64,000 bases of DNA, taken from assembly GCA_905221605.1 (NCBI GenBank), contig CAJNDS010002826.1:1-64000 (forward strand), given 5' to 3'. Below the pieces are notes generated by a model. The model was not told where the DNA came from and ran no database searches. It saw only the letters and a list, made by a program, of their open reading frames with translations. Every line of letters starts with the position of its first letter. Position 1 is the first letter of the stretch. A program made the translations under genes and the position numbers. Shown piece after piece: positions 9,996 to 20,970 of this stretch. This stretch comes from Symbiodinium natans (lineage: Eukaryota > Sar > Dinophyceae > Suessiales > Symbiodiniaceae).

Positions 9996-11768
9996 AACGC
10001 GACAGCTACAGACTACAGACAAGGAGAACGTGTTTCGCACCCCCGCGCCCCGTTTTCAACAATTTGCATTTGGCGCGAACCGACGTGCGTTGTAGTGTGT
10101 TAGCACCACTTGCGGCACCTACAGTTCCCCGAGCCAAAGCAGTCGTCAATGCCAGAGCAATGAGGCAAGCATGTCGTGTGTTTTTGGTGCGTTTCGCTGC
10201 GGGTGTAGCTGTCGTGGCAAAGCCAGCCAACTTGAACATTTCTCAGATGTGCGACGCTGGGTCTTGGGAAGCTTTGGGAGGCATGAACAGTTTGAAACAT
10301 GAAGTTGCTGCAAGTTATTGCTCCCTTTGGGTTTACGATCCAGCTTGCCATTGTTCGAGCATGGCTGAGCGATTTTCCAAACATGGACGGGCCATCAATT
10401 GTAAGCTTTGAGGTGTTAATTGTTTCATTGCATTTTTGAAATGCACGGGTGGGTAGATTTTCAGCGCTGAGATGCGGCATCTTTCCCGATGGCCGTTGGC
10501 TTCTTGGCAAGCACTTGGAGTTTGCTCCTGCAGTTTCATCGACCGTGCAAAAAGGTGCTTTCAGGTGTTTTCACATTCAAAGGCCCAGGATTTTGCCCAG
10601 ACTGTTTTGTTTGTCCCACATGTCTGCAAACCTTCTGGTGTTGAAGCTGTTGCCTTGAAAAGACCCAAACATGAAGGCGATTGTATTTATTGTGCCCTGC
10701 CAAGGTTGCCGGGCCGACCCTTAGGCATCGGGACCCCCAAACCCAGATTGTTCGGTCTGGTCCCAGCGGGGGGGGGTGGGGGGGAAGGGTGGGCCACTGG
10801 CTGTGGGTTGGGGGCAAGGGTTGAGAAGGGGAGACCAGATCTTGGTCTGCTTATGTCTGCTTTTTCCACACGGCTTTCGGTTGAGCCGAGGCGAGTTTTG
10901 TATTTTGTGTTGCGCGGAAGGTGCTCGTCTTGTTGTTTAAGAACGTGTCGGTTCCGAGACTTCCGCAAGCCTGTCCTCTGGTTAGGTCTTGTTTTGGATC
11001 GGCGGCGTTCTGGCATCGTGTCCTTCTGGAAAATGCCCAGCTGCACCAGACTCCAAGGACACAGTACGGATAGGGTTGGCATGGAAAGTAGCTTGGGTGA
11101 CGCAACCCTTGGGGCCAATGTTTGTGCAGTCCTGTGGTCCTGTGCTGTTCCTGTTGTTGGGGCCGCGAATTTTGTCCCTCTTTTTGGGAAGGGTCTCTGC
11201 CAGGATGCCGAGCCCAGCTTGCTCCAGGTCCACCATGAAGAGAAGCAGCTCGGAGCTCGGCAAGTTCGGCACAGGGCTTCGATCTCCAAATTCCCCAGAG
11301 CACCACAAGGTCCCGTATTGGAAGTAGGATCTTTGCTTGGCACCTTCGAGATTTTCACCTTGGATCCACTTCCTTCAATGATGCAAGGAGCCGGCAACTC
11401 AACCCTGTCAGTTGTGTCAAATTGCTTTTGCCACACACCCTACAATTATCTCCAGAAACAAGCCCGCCCGAAAAGCCTCAAAATGTCGAAAGTTGCCGTT
11501 GTTGGTAGCATCCTTACGCTTCCTTACTCTCTTCGCGAGCATGAAACAGACCCGAGGTGCACCTCAGAGGGGCAGGATCCATGGGCCAGTGGCTCGCGCG
11601 TGGCTCTTCGAAGGAAAAGACATCAAAAAGAAGAAGGAAAGAGACCATATTTGCTCAGGGCATTGTTTCTAAGGATGTGGTATGACAATCTTGTTGCAAG
11701 TTCTGAAGGAAACGCGTATCGAAAAATAGCCTTCTTGGCTTTCACGCCGACCGAACATGAACCGTAAG
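9995..11768. other. no recognised gene
   Basis: A 431-codon plus-strand ORF (10472-11767) and a 249-codon minus-strand ORF (10687-11436) overlap. Neither shows a domain, and both run through a G-rich stretch (10767-10793) and biased composition. I treat them as unassigned. Nothing else identifiable. Confidence 0.4.
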
Positions 11769-11865
11769 GTGGACTGCTGCGCTGGCCTGGACATATGTTT
11801 CGGGGAGCATGACAAAGGATGGAGCTACCGCTGCTCGAAAACGTGCTGCTTGGTGCGAGCACAAG
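11769..11865 (+). CDS. candidate Cys-rich exon
   Basis: A 97-nt stretch bounded by a consensus-type acceptor (GTAAG then G) and donor (CACAAG then GTAAAG). It encodes 32 codons: VDCCAGLDICFGEHDKGW followed by SYRCSKTCCLVRAQ. Six cysteines in a CC...C...C...CC pattern suggest a small disulphide-rich or metal-binding domain. Neighbouring exons were not found with confidence, so strand and exon status rest on the splice sites and the natural peptide. Other frames of this segment look less protein-like. Confidence 0.4.
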
Positions 11866-14800
11866 GTAAAGGTTCCAGTCTATTTAGAAGGCCTTAGAGG
11901 GTGCATGCAGTTTGTTTATTTACAAGCACAAGAAAGGGCAGATGAGGGCAGCATGATGAGGGCAGCATGGGTAGGATCCGTGATTCAGTTGCCCGTAGAG
12001 GGGACAGAACCGCAAATCTAAGTGAGTACATGAAGCCCTTTGTGGTGAAGTGTAGCTTGTTTGCAAAGGTTTGAAAAGTGGTCATTGCAGGCTGCGTGCA
12101 AGACCCAGTTCGTTTTTGTGTGCGTGTTTCTTTTTAGCATCACTTAGAGGCCATCTTCATCTTTCCGCAAAGGAGGATAACCTCGGCTTGAGGCATCCAA
12201 GAACCACAGAACGTGGGAAGCAATAGCTCAGGGCAAAGCTCTGGGGTTGCGAGGCGCCGGCGGCAACACCCCTTGCACACCGGATGGACAGGATCCCTTT
12301 CAGACATCCAGCCTGGTGCTCCCCTGGCATTCATTTCCGGGTCTCACAGGGTGTCACTGATTTCCGCCTTTTAACAGGGCTCGCAAGGGGCACTCTGGGT
12401 TTTGGGGCTTGGGGCACCGCGGTGTGATGGTGTGTGAAGAGCAGGGAGCATCAGGGAGCCGTGCCGCAGTATGCTGCAGTGTTTTACCCAGGTCGAGTGC
12501 TGCTCTGGGTTGGAGATGTGCTTGGGTCAGTCGGACAGCAGTGAAGCAATGAGCTATCGCTGCCTGGACCACTGTTGCTGGTCAGCAGGAGCCCCGCAGT
12601 TCAACGCGAATTTAGCGCCAAAAGCTTAAGCCAACGCCACCTTAGCCACAAAGGTAGCATGCTGCCTATGAGTCTACTCTGCTCGGCGTAGCCCCTCGAT
12701 TTTAGGAACGGGTCTTTGTGTCAGCTTTTGGATGCTTCCCGACCCTCAAATGCTTGAAAGGACATTCACAGAGCCAAATGTCTTGGCACCCCCATGAACC
12801 ATTGGGATGTTGGCATGCATTATTGTCAATTGGAATTTTGGAGAACTTCGAACTCCTACGCGAGTCGCGCTCCAGCAACTGACCTTGCTCGGTTTCTTAG
12901 ATGCTGTCGGGGACCCCCCAGAACCGCAGCATAGACCTCAACTTTCTGAATCTTTGTGGAAGAGCAGAGGTTTGTCTTGGGGCTCAGTTGTGATCAGGGT
13001 CGCTTAGGTCCATCAACCTGCACGATGAAGGGCGACAACGTTTATCAAAGTGGCTTGGGCGCAAGGACCCAACATTCCAAACCCGCAGCCATACTGCAAA
13101 TCTTCAACGCTGAGCATTGTGTCTGCACACGGGTCACCCCTCCAATTCATCCCATTCTCATTTATTGTTAAGCTGTGCAAGCTTGAGAAAATCAAGGTTT
13201 TTCAGAGAAGCAAATAGGCGAGAATCGCGGTTTTTCATGGTCACATATGAAGCAGAGAGAGGTTTTCCTTATAAACACACACACACACACAGAAAACAGA
13301 CCGTTTTTGAAGAGATGCTAACACATGTGCGCCCTGCAAGCTTCAACCCTTGCGTGCCTAGCTGGACAACATGTTCCTTGCTGCTCCGGCCTCCAAGAAT
13401 GTTCTGGTGACACTTGGTATCAATATCCAAGTTGTCATGTTCCTTGCGCGGTTTTATTGAATGGCAGTCCTGTACACCGTAGAGCTTGCTGCTGGCTGCA
13501 TGTCCAGTCCAATTACTAGGAAAGAGTGTCATGCTCAACAATGCGCAATTTGGAACGATAGTGAACTCTAAGGACTGGAACATGTGGCTTGGTTGGCAGG
13601 GGTTGGCAAGGGCTGGCAGATGCAGTGTGCAGGGCTGTTTTGCCTCCGCAGGAACGTGCACCCTGTTCGGGAGATTCAAGCAGTTAGTGGAAGTTGTACG
13701 ATATCTTTGCATTGGGATGACGGTGGCCCCCATGAAGCCCCACATCAAGCTTACTTGCCTGCGTTAAATTTGGCATTTTAGGGCCACTGAAGCCTGAGCA
13801 AAATCTTTCCACTAAGGGATGGCCAGTGGTCGCACAGGCCTCATTGTAGGGACAGTCGGAGTTCACGGTTGACACACAACCACATTTTCCATGTTCAGAA
13901 ACTGGTGCCTCAGAGCCCTGTTCTAGCTTGCTTTCAAGGCTTCTACCATTGCATGCTCCACAAATCTCCACAATGCTGCACGTGTTACAGGGTTTCGTGT
14001 GGTTCCTGTGAATAGTGGGGTGATTTCGATGTGGGAAGGAATGTTCATAGAAGTCACGACTCCGCCATTCTGTTCTCTCCTTGCGAGTCGCGATTGTGCG
14101 TTCGATGGTGTGGGTCTTGTTTTCAACAGTTTTGGGATAATCCCTCCCCGAATGCTTCTTGACGTTGCCCGGATCACGTCCTGTTGTAGTCAAATCCTTC
14201 TAGGGCCATGTTAAGGGTGTCGGTGTCGCGAGGGTGGACGAGAACATCCTGGCATGCAGAGTATGAGCAGCCACTAGGCCTTCCAATCTGTCGCCTTCAA
14301 GCCCGAGACTCAAGCGCGACGCCCTCGACAGTCAAACCCCCAATGAAGGAGGGGTTAAGGAGGGGTTCTGGTGGTTGCGGTTTTGGTTTTTCATCTTGAA
14401 AATGCATCTTTTTGAGGTTTGTTTGATGTTTTTCCTTGTTTTCCAGCTCAGGTTCGTTTGTTAGGTCTTTGCACGATCTCAGGTACAACTGCAGTGGTCT
14501 GCAGTGGTCTAAGAAAAACAGTTGAAGCGGCCTGGGTACATCCAGCATACATTTGGGTGGGTATTGTGCATGTGCGATATATTGCGATATCATGTGCATG
14601 CATTGCAATGCACGGCTGGGGATGTGGGGAAGATCCCTGCGTGCCAAACCATCCAAGACCACTAAGTCGACCCCATCTTACACTGATCCCTGCGAGGTGC
14701 TTTGCCAAATGTTGGATGGGTGAATACCACCCACATTTTGACACCACACCCGACTATCTTGACATTGCAGCCAGCGCACGAGGGGTGCGGGGTGGCGCAG

Positions 14801-15219
14801 CTGCTTCAGTGCTTTTTTTGAGGGCACCATTTTCAGGAACGTAGGCGAGGTCATCAAACTTTTCCCGTCATCTTCATCTTTGTTTCAGTTTTTCTTGGTT
14901 TGTTGGTTTCATTGAAGAAAATTGTGGTGTTAAGACATGCTGCACGTCATCAACCACGTCATAAACCATGCAGGGAGCTTGGCAAGTATGGCGCTGCCAT
15001 ATGAAGCTTTTCACTGATGCCGGCCCGTCCGTTTTTCTTCTTGTGTGTTGTGGTAATGGTACAGAAGCTGCTGCTACCAAGAAACAGCCCAGCTGGTGCC
15101 TAAATGACTTTGCTCCTCATTTTTCGGTGGTAGATGCCTCGCCTTGATCACCGTCAGCATCGCGACATGAGGCAATGATGGTGAGTTGTCCGACAATTAC
15201 TACTTAGTCATTGGTGACA
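11866..15219. other. no recognised gene; scattered weak peptides
   Basis: Mostly intron- or intergenic-like. A short (AC)n run is at 13275-13291. A peptide with an AG acceptor near 15062 (EAAATKKQPSWCLNDFAPHF, stop near 15145) could be a terminal exon of an upstream gene, but it is unsupported. Nothing else identifiable on either strand. Confidence 0.4.
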
Positions 15220-15300
15220 ATGGTGGCTGCGCTGGCGGCTGTGATGGTTGCTGTGGCTGGCAGCTCCTCGTCTGAATCTCCGCCTCTGATGCACTGCCCT
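15220..15300 (+). CDS. putative first exon: signal peptide of the phosphatase
   Basis: ATG at 15220 opens MVAALAAVMVAVAG then SSSSESPPL, a typical hydrophobic signal peptide with a small-residue cleavage region. It lies just upstream of the first phosphatase exon on the same strand, and a secreted or vesicular location fits the family. The donor is unclear (possibly GC near 15295). Linkage to the phosphatase is inference. Confidence 0.45.
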
Positions 15301-18300
15301 CGCTAAGATATCCGACCTTGAACCAGGCACGCTCGAGACATGTTACCTAAAATTATGTATAGTACCTGGGAGTGCTGAGTCTGCCTTGTTGACAAACTGC
15401 ACGGCGAGGTGGCAGGTCGCCGACCAGATGAAGAAGTATGTGCAAGACCGGAAGGCTGCGAACCCCAAGCCGCTGGGGTGCCTTAGGTGAGGTTTGACGG
15501 TGTGTCTTGGCTTTCTTTGTTTTGTTGGGGTTCGGGGTTGGGAGATGGTCTTTAAGGTCGGGCTGGTGGCGTTTCGGAACTGTGCACCGGAACGGCAAGT
15601 GAGCTCGAGGTCCACACTGCTCTTCATCTTGCTCGTGGGCGACAACTTCTACTGGAACCGGGTTGGCACATCATGGCACATCGTCCAGGGCCGCAGCTTA
15701 GGTTCTCGCAAAAGGGCTTGAAAACAGGTCCGTTGCGAGCTCTCGTGCTTCAGTGCCACAGGGCCCCCAACAAAAAGTCTTGGAGGCGCTAAATTGTTGA
15801 CTCCCAGGCTTAAAGAAGGCTTCGAAGCCCCAGTAGTCGCAACAAAACATAACAAAACCTCAGTTTTGGCAAGCTCAGGGCAGCAACTTAGAGCCGTCGG
15901 CGCGCCAAGGACCGGAGCCAGTCCGGGGCGATTCGAGGACACGCGCCCAGGCGGCAGCAACGGGGACACGGGGCCACGAGACCACGAGGGCGGTCGTGAG
16001 TTTTGGGCGGGTAACGAGTTTGTCTGGCCAGTTCCTCAGAACATCAGGACATTGGAACGAACTTGGTCTCGGGCCTTAGGCGAGGATTCGGTGATATTTA
16101 GAGTACAGGAATTGGCTCTTTGGGGCTTCAGGCAAAGTTTGGGGATCGAGCATGCCTTTCGTCGTCCGTGAAAGACTCTGAATCGTGAGTTCCTTGCTAC
16201 AGCCAAATCGTGCACCGTGCTTTGCGAAAGAAAAGGTTGAACCCAAGGCCTGCCCAGAGTGTGGGCCATGATTCAAGATGCTCAAGCCAAGGTGGAAGTC
16301 GGTGTACGGGGAGCTGGCGGACTACCCATGGTTCGCGATCCTCGGCAACCACGACTTCGGCAACGACGATCCCGACTGCCTGTGCCCCTTCTTCCATGAG
16401 AGGCACCACACAACGGCCCCGAATCCCTGAGAACCTCAAGTGTATGCAGCACCTTGATGTTTCTGCTGGAGCTTTCCGAGGTTTTGTTGCTTTTTGAGGG
16501 GACGAGACACAGCAAGTGCGTGTGTTGAAAGCACCTTTGTGGTTCCTCAAGAGGGCCAACTGTCAAGGGACCGGGAAGGGGGAAGTTTTGAGGCTAGTGT
16601 TTTAGTTCAGGCTACAGCGGGGCTATAGGGCTTGAGCTTCTGCCTCAGGGAGCGGTGTACAGCCGCCCACAACACTGCTGCTGGCTGTGGCGGCGCGAAA
16701 CCGTACTCCACAGCAAACCAGTCGCGCCTTGGAGAATTTCGCTCGGAGCGAAATCCCAGGAAGCCTCAAGAAGTTTACCAAACCGTAAGACCCGACGCCT
16801 TGGTGGCACTTGTGAGCGCTTGTCAACACACTGTGAGGCCGTGAGGCCTCAAGAATTGGGGGTACAGAGGTGAATCGAGGTGACATAGCTTGACATAGAA
16901 GGGCTTGGTGGGTCTTTAAAGATGGAGTTGAAGTGTGCTGCTGGCAATATTTTTTGGGTCGAAGCTTGGGGCCTAGGGGGGCCCATCTTCTCTCCAGAGA
17001 CCCCTTACGGAGGTATGCTTGCAACCAGCTCAATGCCGACAAGGGCGGCGTTGATGGAGACCTGCGCAGGAACGGGTTGAGGGGTATGGTTTGGGGCGTC
17101 AGAAACTTCAGGGGTCTCCGGTCCGCGGCAAGCTACGAGTAATTCGCAGCTGCCTGAGCTTCGGTGTTCCTTCCGTGTTACTCAGGGCCTTGGTGTTCGG
17201 GGTCACCGATGCGTGCCGGAATTGCAGCGCGCTCGAGTGTCGCCAGGAACTTCCACTTGCCCGACTTCACTTACTTCTACACCATCCCGGAGCTGGACTT
17301 CGAGTTGATCAGTCGGCAGACTTGCGTTTGTCGTGGCAGGATGCTATAGGGCATGATGCTATAGGGCATGATGCTATGGCATGATGTTATGGCATGAGTC
17401 GGCTTCTTCGGGCCTGGGGCGGCCTTGCAGTTTGGAGATTCAGAGGTTTTGCTTTCAGACGGGCATGCCTCCTTCCGGGGAAAATCACCTGAACACCTCA
17501 AACTCTCGGTGGAGAGTCCTGCCTTCAACCCCTGCCTATGCAGTGCTAGGCACTACGCAGATTTTTAGGGCTCGCCCTAAACCTAATCCCAAGACTCCAA
17601 AGGTATGGATTACAACTGGTACGATCGCCACGGGATCGGTGGCAACGGCTATGGCACCTTGATAGCATGGCGTGCATCCCAAGAGATGCTGACATTGCCT
17701 ACATTTGGATTCCCAGGGTCTTGGGGACTATTTTGGGTATTCAGGGGTGAAGCCATTTTAGCTCTCTCCTTAAAAGGAGGCAGAGAGAGGTGCGGCTGCG
17801 CGGTTTTTGTGGAATCGGCGGAAACGCGCGTGCGTACGTATGTGCAGCTGCCGCCAGGCATGCACTTCAAGTGCATTAGAGAAGGTGTCGCTTGGAGCCA
17901 GAATCCGAGAACTGTATCCCTGTTCTCCCTGGGCAGCGTGGCGTGTCAGCTGCAGGTCGACGAAAATGCCCTTGGGGCCAAACCGGATACGGTAAGTCCA
18001 GCATTGCCGTCGCATCAAAGGAATCAAATGCCTCAAGGGCTAGCTTCGACACATTTCGACACAGTGCAAGGATGCGCGGAGGAACCTTCAAAGCGGTTTG
18101 CAAGCCCCGATCAGCAGAGCTGCGTTCCAGGGATGGACATGTTTACAGATCAACAGGCCCACACGTGCCCGAAAAGCCTCGAAGCCCGGGAAGTTGTCCT
18201 ACCCCGGTCTACAACATGTACGAACCCTGGAAGCTGAAGGACCGTCTGGCGGCGGCCGTGGCGTGGCCAAGTCCTGTGGTGGGGTGGAGCGTGTGGAGGC

Positions 18301-20799
18301 ACCACAATGGGTCGTGGACGTGTGTGAGCAGCATGATGCAGCCTGTGAATAGCATGTGAGGATCTGGGGCAGAAGGGTTTCATGGGAGGTGAGGGGGATG
18401 CATTGGCCACACATCCCGTGGAAGTTTCTGAACCCAGGGCCCAAACGCTTGGATTTCGGAGAGATCATTTTGTGGGTTCTGCGGGTGAAGATCCGGGGTT
18501 TGGGCTTTGGCACTGGACGCACTGGGCATGGCCCACATGGCCCTCATGGCCCTGTCCCCATGAGAAGTTGTCTGTGGCGTGAATCTGTGTATGGAACCCC
18601 AGACGCTGTTCAGGGTTGCGGGGGATTGTCGGCTTGAGTGAGGACGTTCGGAGACATCCGTTTTTGATGTTGTGTAGCTGCCCGAGCTGTTTGGGGGAGG
18701 ACAGCCTGGCACGAATCCGCGACGCCTCGAACAAGGCCAGCTTCGAGTTGCAGACTGTGGTGGGCCCCCAGACTCCCACAGGCATGCCGATCAAAGCATG
18801 TTTTGCGGCAAGTTGTGTTGAGTAAATGACTCCAACATTGGGGAGACCTCGGGATGGAGGAGCGTAAAGGACGGTGTTAACTCGCAGGCATTCAATACCA
18901 CAACGGTCCTTTTTGATCCTTGTTGAAGAAGTGAGATTTTCACGCACAACCGGAGGCCTCAAGAATCGCATTAATTGGAAAAAGACCCAGACTCAACTCC
19001 CTGAACTCCCTGAACCAATGGACCCGGAAACCTGGATCCTGAAATCCTTACCGTTCCCGACCCTCCAGCGCCTGTGCGCAGCTCTTCAACGAGAGGGCCA
19101 AGGCCTAGCTTGCGCTCTCTCGGCGTGGGGTTGGGGCAGATTCGGGGGAGCGGATTCGGGAGCGGATTCGGGAGCGGATTCAAGAGCGGATTCAAGAGCG
19201 GATTTGGCTCTCTCTGCATGTTTTCTCAAACCTTGGGTTTGTTTTTGTGGCTTTCTGTGTGGTTTCGGGCATTCCGTGTCCAGCCTGGAGTCTTGGCATG
19301 TCTTGGCACGTCTTGGCATGTCTTGGCTCTTCCCTCAGTGTTTCTTTGATTTTCTTTGTCATTAGTTTGGAGGCCCACTCCATTACAAGTCTCAGGCACT
19401 TCTGGGCCCCCCAAACCTCCCTAAAGGCCGCGAGCGCAACAAACTACGCCATCATTAACCACTACCCGGACTGGGCGCAGGAAGGCGCTGCGTGGTGGCT
19501 TGGGGTCTTCTCGCCTCGGAGCTCCCCCCCCAAGAATTTCCCCCCATATGGGTGGTACCACCGAGGGTCTTGGCGGGTTTATTTGGTCAGGTTGACGAAG
19601 GGTGCTGAACCCTCATTCTTCCCGAGCGGTTTTGCCCCGCAGGTATCAACCTGCGACACAACTTCTTGCAAGGGATGCATCAAGAACAGGATGCCTGGCT
19701 GCACCTGTCCGCCTTTGTCCGCCCAACCCAGCAAGCTTAACAAGCTTGATGCGTCTCAAAATGTCTCAAAGGATTGTGCTGGAGAAAACAATAGAGTCGG
19801 TTGCATCAATGACATAAGCGCCAAAGCTCTAAAGGCGCCGCTTGCGAAGCTAAAGTACTTGGGCATGTCTTGGCATACCAGACATGCATAGGCATACCGT
19901 ATCCCAGCAAACGCTTAACAAGCGCTTGACACACATTGGGGTGAAGGCGGCGAAGAAGCGCGTGCTGAATTTTTACGGCCACACGCACATCCAGCAGTGC
20001 GCGGCTTGGCTTGCCGCCCAATGGTATGGCTCCACGCGTCGCAAGTTGTTACCAGGCTGTCAGGCTATCAGCTCTTGCTTTCTCTTCCGTTTCTTCGTGT
20101 GCCATCTCTTGCTTTTTCTTGCTGTTGTGAGCTAGAGTTCAAGAACTTCAGGGAGAGGTCCCACAGATGTGTACGGGATCTTAAGTCAGGTCCCAAGTTC
20201 CCGCAAGGCTAGTTGGGCGCCGGGGCTTCCGGGTCTACACAAGCCATTGCAAGCCATGACAGCCCTGACAAGCCCTGAAAGCCGAAGAACTGTCGAGGCT
20301 CCGAGAGGGTTCAACATGATTCAACTCAAACACCCCCTGCAAATGCGAGAAGCCTTGAAGTCCACAACTTGCCTTGGAGCTTCTGGTCCTAATCCAGCCC
20401 CAAAACCCTGTAACTTATCAGCCACACTTACCAAGGACAACAGTGGTGATAAGGAGGACCCCAGCCTCTGCACCGACATCCTCACGGGGGGTGCGGGGGG
20501 ACGCCCGGCTCTTCGTGGCATAGGGTTGGGATTTCTGAGTTTTGGGGTTTCTGAGAACCCGAGGCCTTAAAGCGTGAGCTCCCAAGCGCCGTGCCGGGTC
20601 TTGCAACGTTTCGCACATTGTCGCACATTGTCGCACACTGTCGCAGATATCTGGACCTTTGGAGCCAAAGATGCAAGGCTGCTGTGGGGATTTGCCTGCC
20701 GGCTTTGTTGCCGTGACCTGGGGCAGCGACGGCAAAATGACCAATGAGTGCTACACGGACGCACAGCAGCAGGCCCCTTTTGAGAGGAGTTGTTTATAG
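15220..20799 (+). CDS. purple acid phosphatase (calcineurin-like metallophosphoesterase), multi-exon
   Basis: Exon-sized peptides in order match the metal-ligand motifs of the purple acid phosphatase/TRAP family, which hydrolyses phosphomonoesters at a dinuclear metal centre and is often secreted or vacuolar. Seen: VADQMKKYVQDRKAANP (15416), LLVGDNFYWN (15610), WFAILGNHDFGNDDPD (16278), YACNQLNADKGG (17013), NFHLPDFTYFYTIPELDFEL (17247), MDYNWYDRHGIGGNGYG (17603), DSLARIRDASNKA (18700), CAQLFNERAK (19069), NYAIINHYPDW (19427), LNFYGHTHIQQC (19948) and GCCGDLPAGFVAVTW to a TAG at 20797-20799. Acceptors are mostly AG followed by G, and codon phase is continuous across at least three junctions checked (exons at 15416/15610, 17247/17603, 19069/19427). 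Missing: the GDWG exon with the first Asp ligand, and a short piece between GDNFYWN and GNHD. Either they are micro-exons I overlooked or the gene is broken. Confidence 0.85.
15416..15486 (+). CDS. phosphatase exon: VADQM helix
   Basis: 71 nt between GGCAG acceptor and GTGAGG donor. Encodes VADQMKKYVQDRKAANPKPL, corresponding to the QxxVAxQM helix that precedes the GDNFY strand in purple acid phosphatases. Ends in phase 2, which the next exon completes with a G. Confidence 0.75.
15610..15661 (+). CDS. phosphatase exon: GDNFY metal ligand
   Basis: 52 nt after CTCGAG acceptor and before GTTGGC donor. Encodes STLLFILLVGDNFYWNR. The Asp of GDNFY bridges the two metals and the Tyr is the charge-transfer ligand responsible for the purple colour in the family. 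Phase fits the preceding exon. Confidence 0.8.
16278..16400 (+). CDS. phosphatase exon: GNHD motif
   Basis: Encodes MLKPRWKSVYGELADYPW then FAILGNHDFGNDDPD and CLCPFFHE. GNHD supplies the Asn metal ligand and the catalytic-site His. The acceptor may be at 16277 or 16291; both keep the frame. The 3' boundary is uncertain. Confidence 0.82.
17013..17075 (+). CDS. phosphatase exon: YACNQLNADKGG
   Basis: 63 nt after CGGAG acceptor, donor GTTGAG. Encodes YACNQLNADKGGVDGDLRRN, between the GNHD region and the HLP strand. Ends in phase 2 and the next exon begins with the completing G. Confidence 0.65.
17247..17311 (+). CDS. phosphatase exon: NFHLP...IPELDFELI
   Basis: 65 nt after GCCAG acceptor, donor GTCGGC. 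Encodes NFHLPDFTYFYTIPELDFEL. This corresponds to the family segment with an HLP start and a beta strand leading into LDYNW. Ends with a single A that the next exon extends to a Ser codon. Confidence 0.78.
17338..17396. repeat. ~15-bp intronic tandem repeat
   Basis: GGATGCTATAGGGCATGATG-like units, about four copies shrinking from 17 to 12 bp, inside the intron after the LDFEL exon. Confidence 0.85.
17603..17660 (+). CDS. phosphatase exon: MDYNWYDRHGIGGNGYG
   Basis: After CAAAG acceptor. Encodes MDYNWYDRHGIGGNGYG. The DYNW...GGN signature follows the LDFEL strand in algal-type members. Start phase agrees with the previous exon. The donor is not certain. Confidence 0.75.
18700..18755 (+). CDS. 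phosphatase exon: helix DSLARIRDAS
   Basis: After GGGGGAG acceptor. Encodes DSLARIRDASNKASFELQ, matching the amphipathic helix located between the GGN loop and the second His-ligand strand. Assignment is by order and helix character, since no catalytic residue lies here. Confidence 0.5.
19069..19102 (+). CDS. phosphatase micro-exon: LFNERAK
   Basis: 34-nt exon (CTCCAG acceptor, GC donor at GCCTAG). Encodes ACAQLFNERAK, the end of the helix that leads into the NHYP strand. Joined in phase to the next exon it reads FNERAKAASATNYAIINHYP. Confidence 0.55.
19142..19206. repeat. 12-bp intronic tandem repeat
   Basis: AGCGGATTCGGG / AGCGGATTCAAG units, about five copies, in the intron before the NHYP exon. 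Confidence 0.9.
19291..19330. repeat. ~11-bp intronic tandem repeat
   Basis: TCTTGGCATG / TCTTGGCACG repeated four times in the same intron. Confidence 0.85.
19427..19490 (+). CDS. phosphatase exon: NHYP His ligand
   Basis: After CTAAAG acceptor. Encodes AASATNYAIINHYPDWAQ. The His of NHYP is a metal ligand. Possible GA donor after GCGCAG at about 19479; otherwise the exon ends a little later. Confidence 0.78.
19948..20015 (+). CDS. phosphatase exon: GHTH metal ligands
   Basis: After GGTGAAG acceptor. Encodes AAKKRVLNFYGHTHIQQCAA. Both His residues of GHTH complete the dinuclear centre. The 3' end is not fixed. Confidence 0.82.
20615..20646. repeat. 11-bp intronic tandem repeat
   Basis: CGCACATTGTCGCACATTGT and one more diverged unit, just upstream of the last phosphatase exon. 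Confidence 0.8.
20678..20799 (+). CDS. phosphatase last exon: GCCGDLPAGFVAVTW to stop
   Basis: After GCAAG acceptor. Encodes CCGDLPAGFVAVTWGSDGK and TNECYTDAQQQAPFERSC, ending at TAG 20797-20799. The Cys-Cys and GFV.VTW strand are the C-terminal hallmark of this phosphatase group. If the true gene splices before the stop, additional exons could lie in 20971-21640. Confidence 0.7.
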
Positions 20800-20970
20800 T
20801 TGTTTGAGGAGGCTTCATAGGATTTGGGGGCAGGGGGGGAGAGGGGCATCGAAGGCCTGGAAACCGAAAAGCCCTAAAATCCCTCCCTTAATCCCTAGCT
20901 TCATACCGCGGACCTGTCGGCTCAAGCGCCGCCGACGCAGTGTTCTTTTCGACTCCCCGCCGAACTACAG

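Noticed and set aside
10472..11767. 431-codon plus-strand ORF
   Set aside because: No domain, Cys/Arg/Ser-heavy composition, crosses a G-run, and a 249-codon ORF overlaps it on the other strand.
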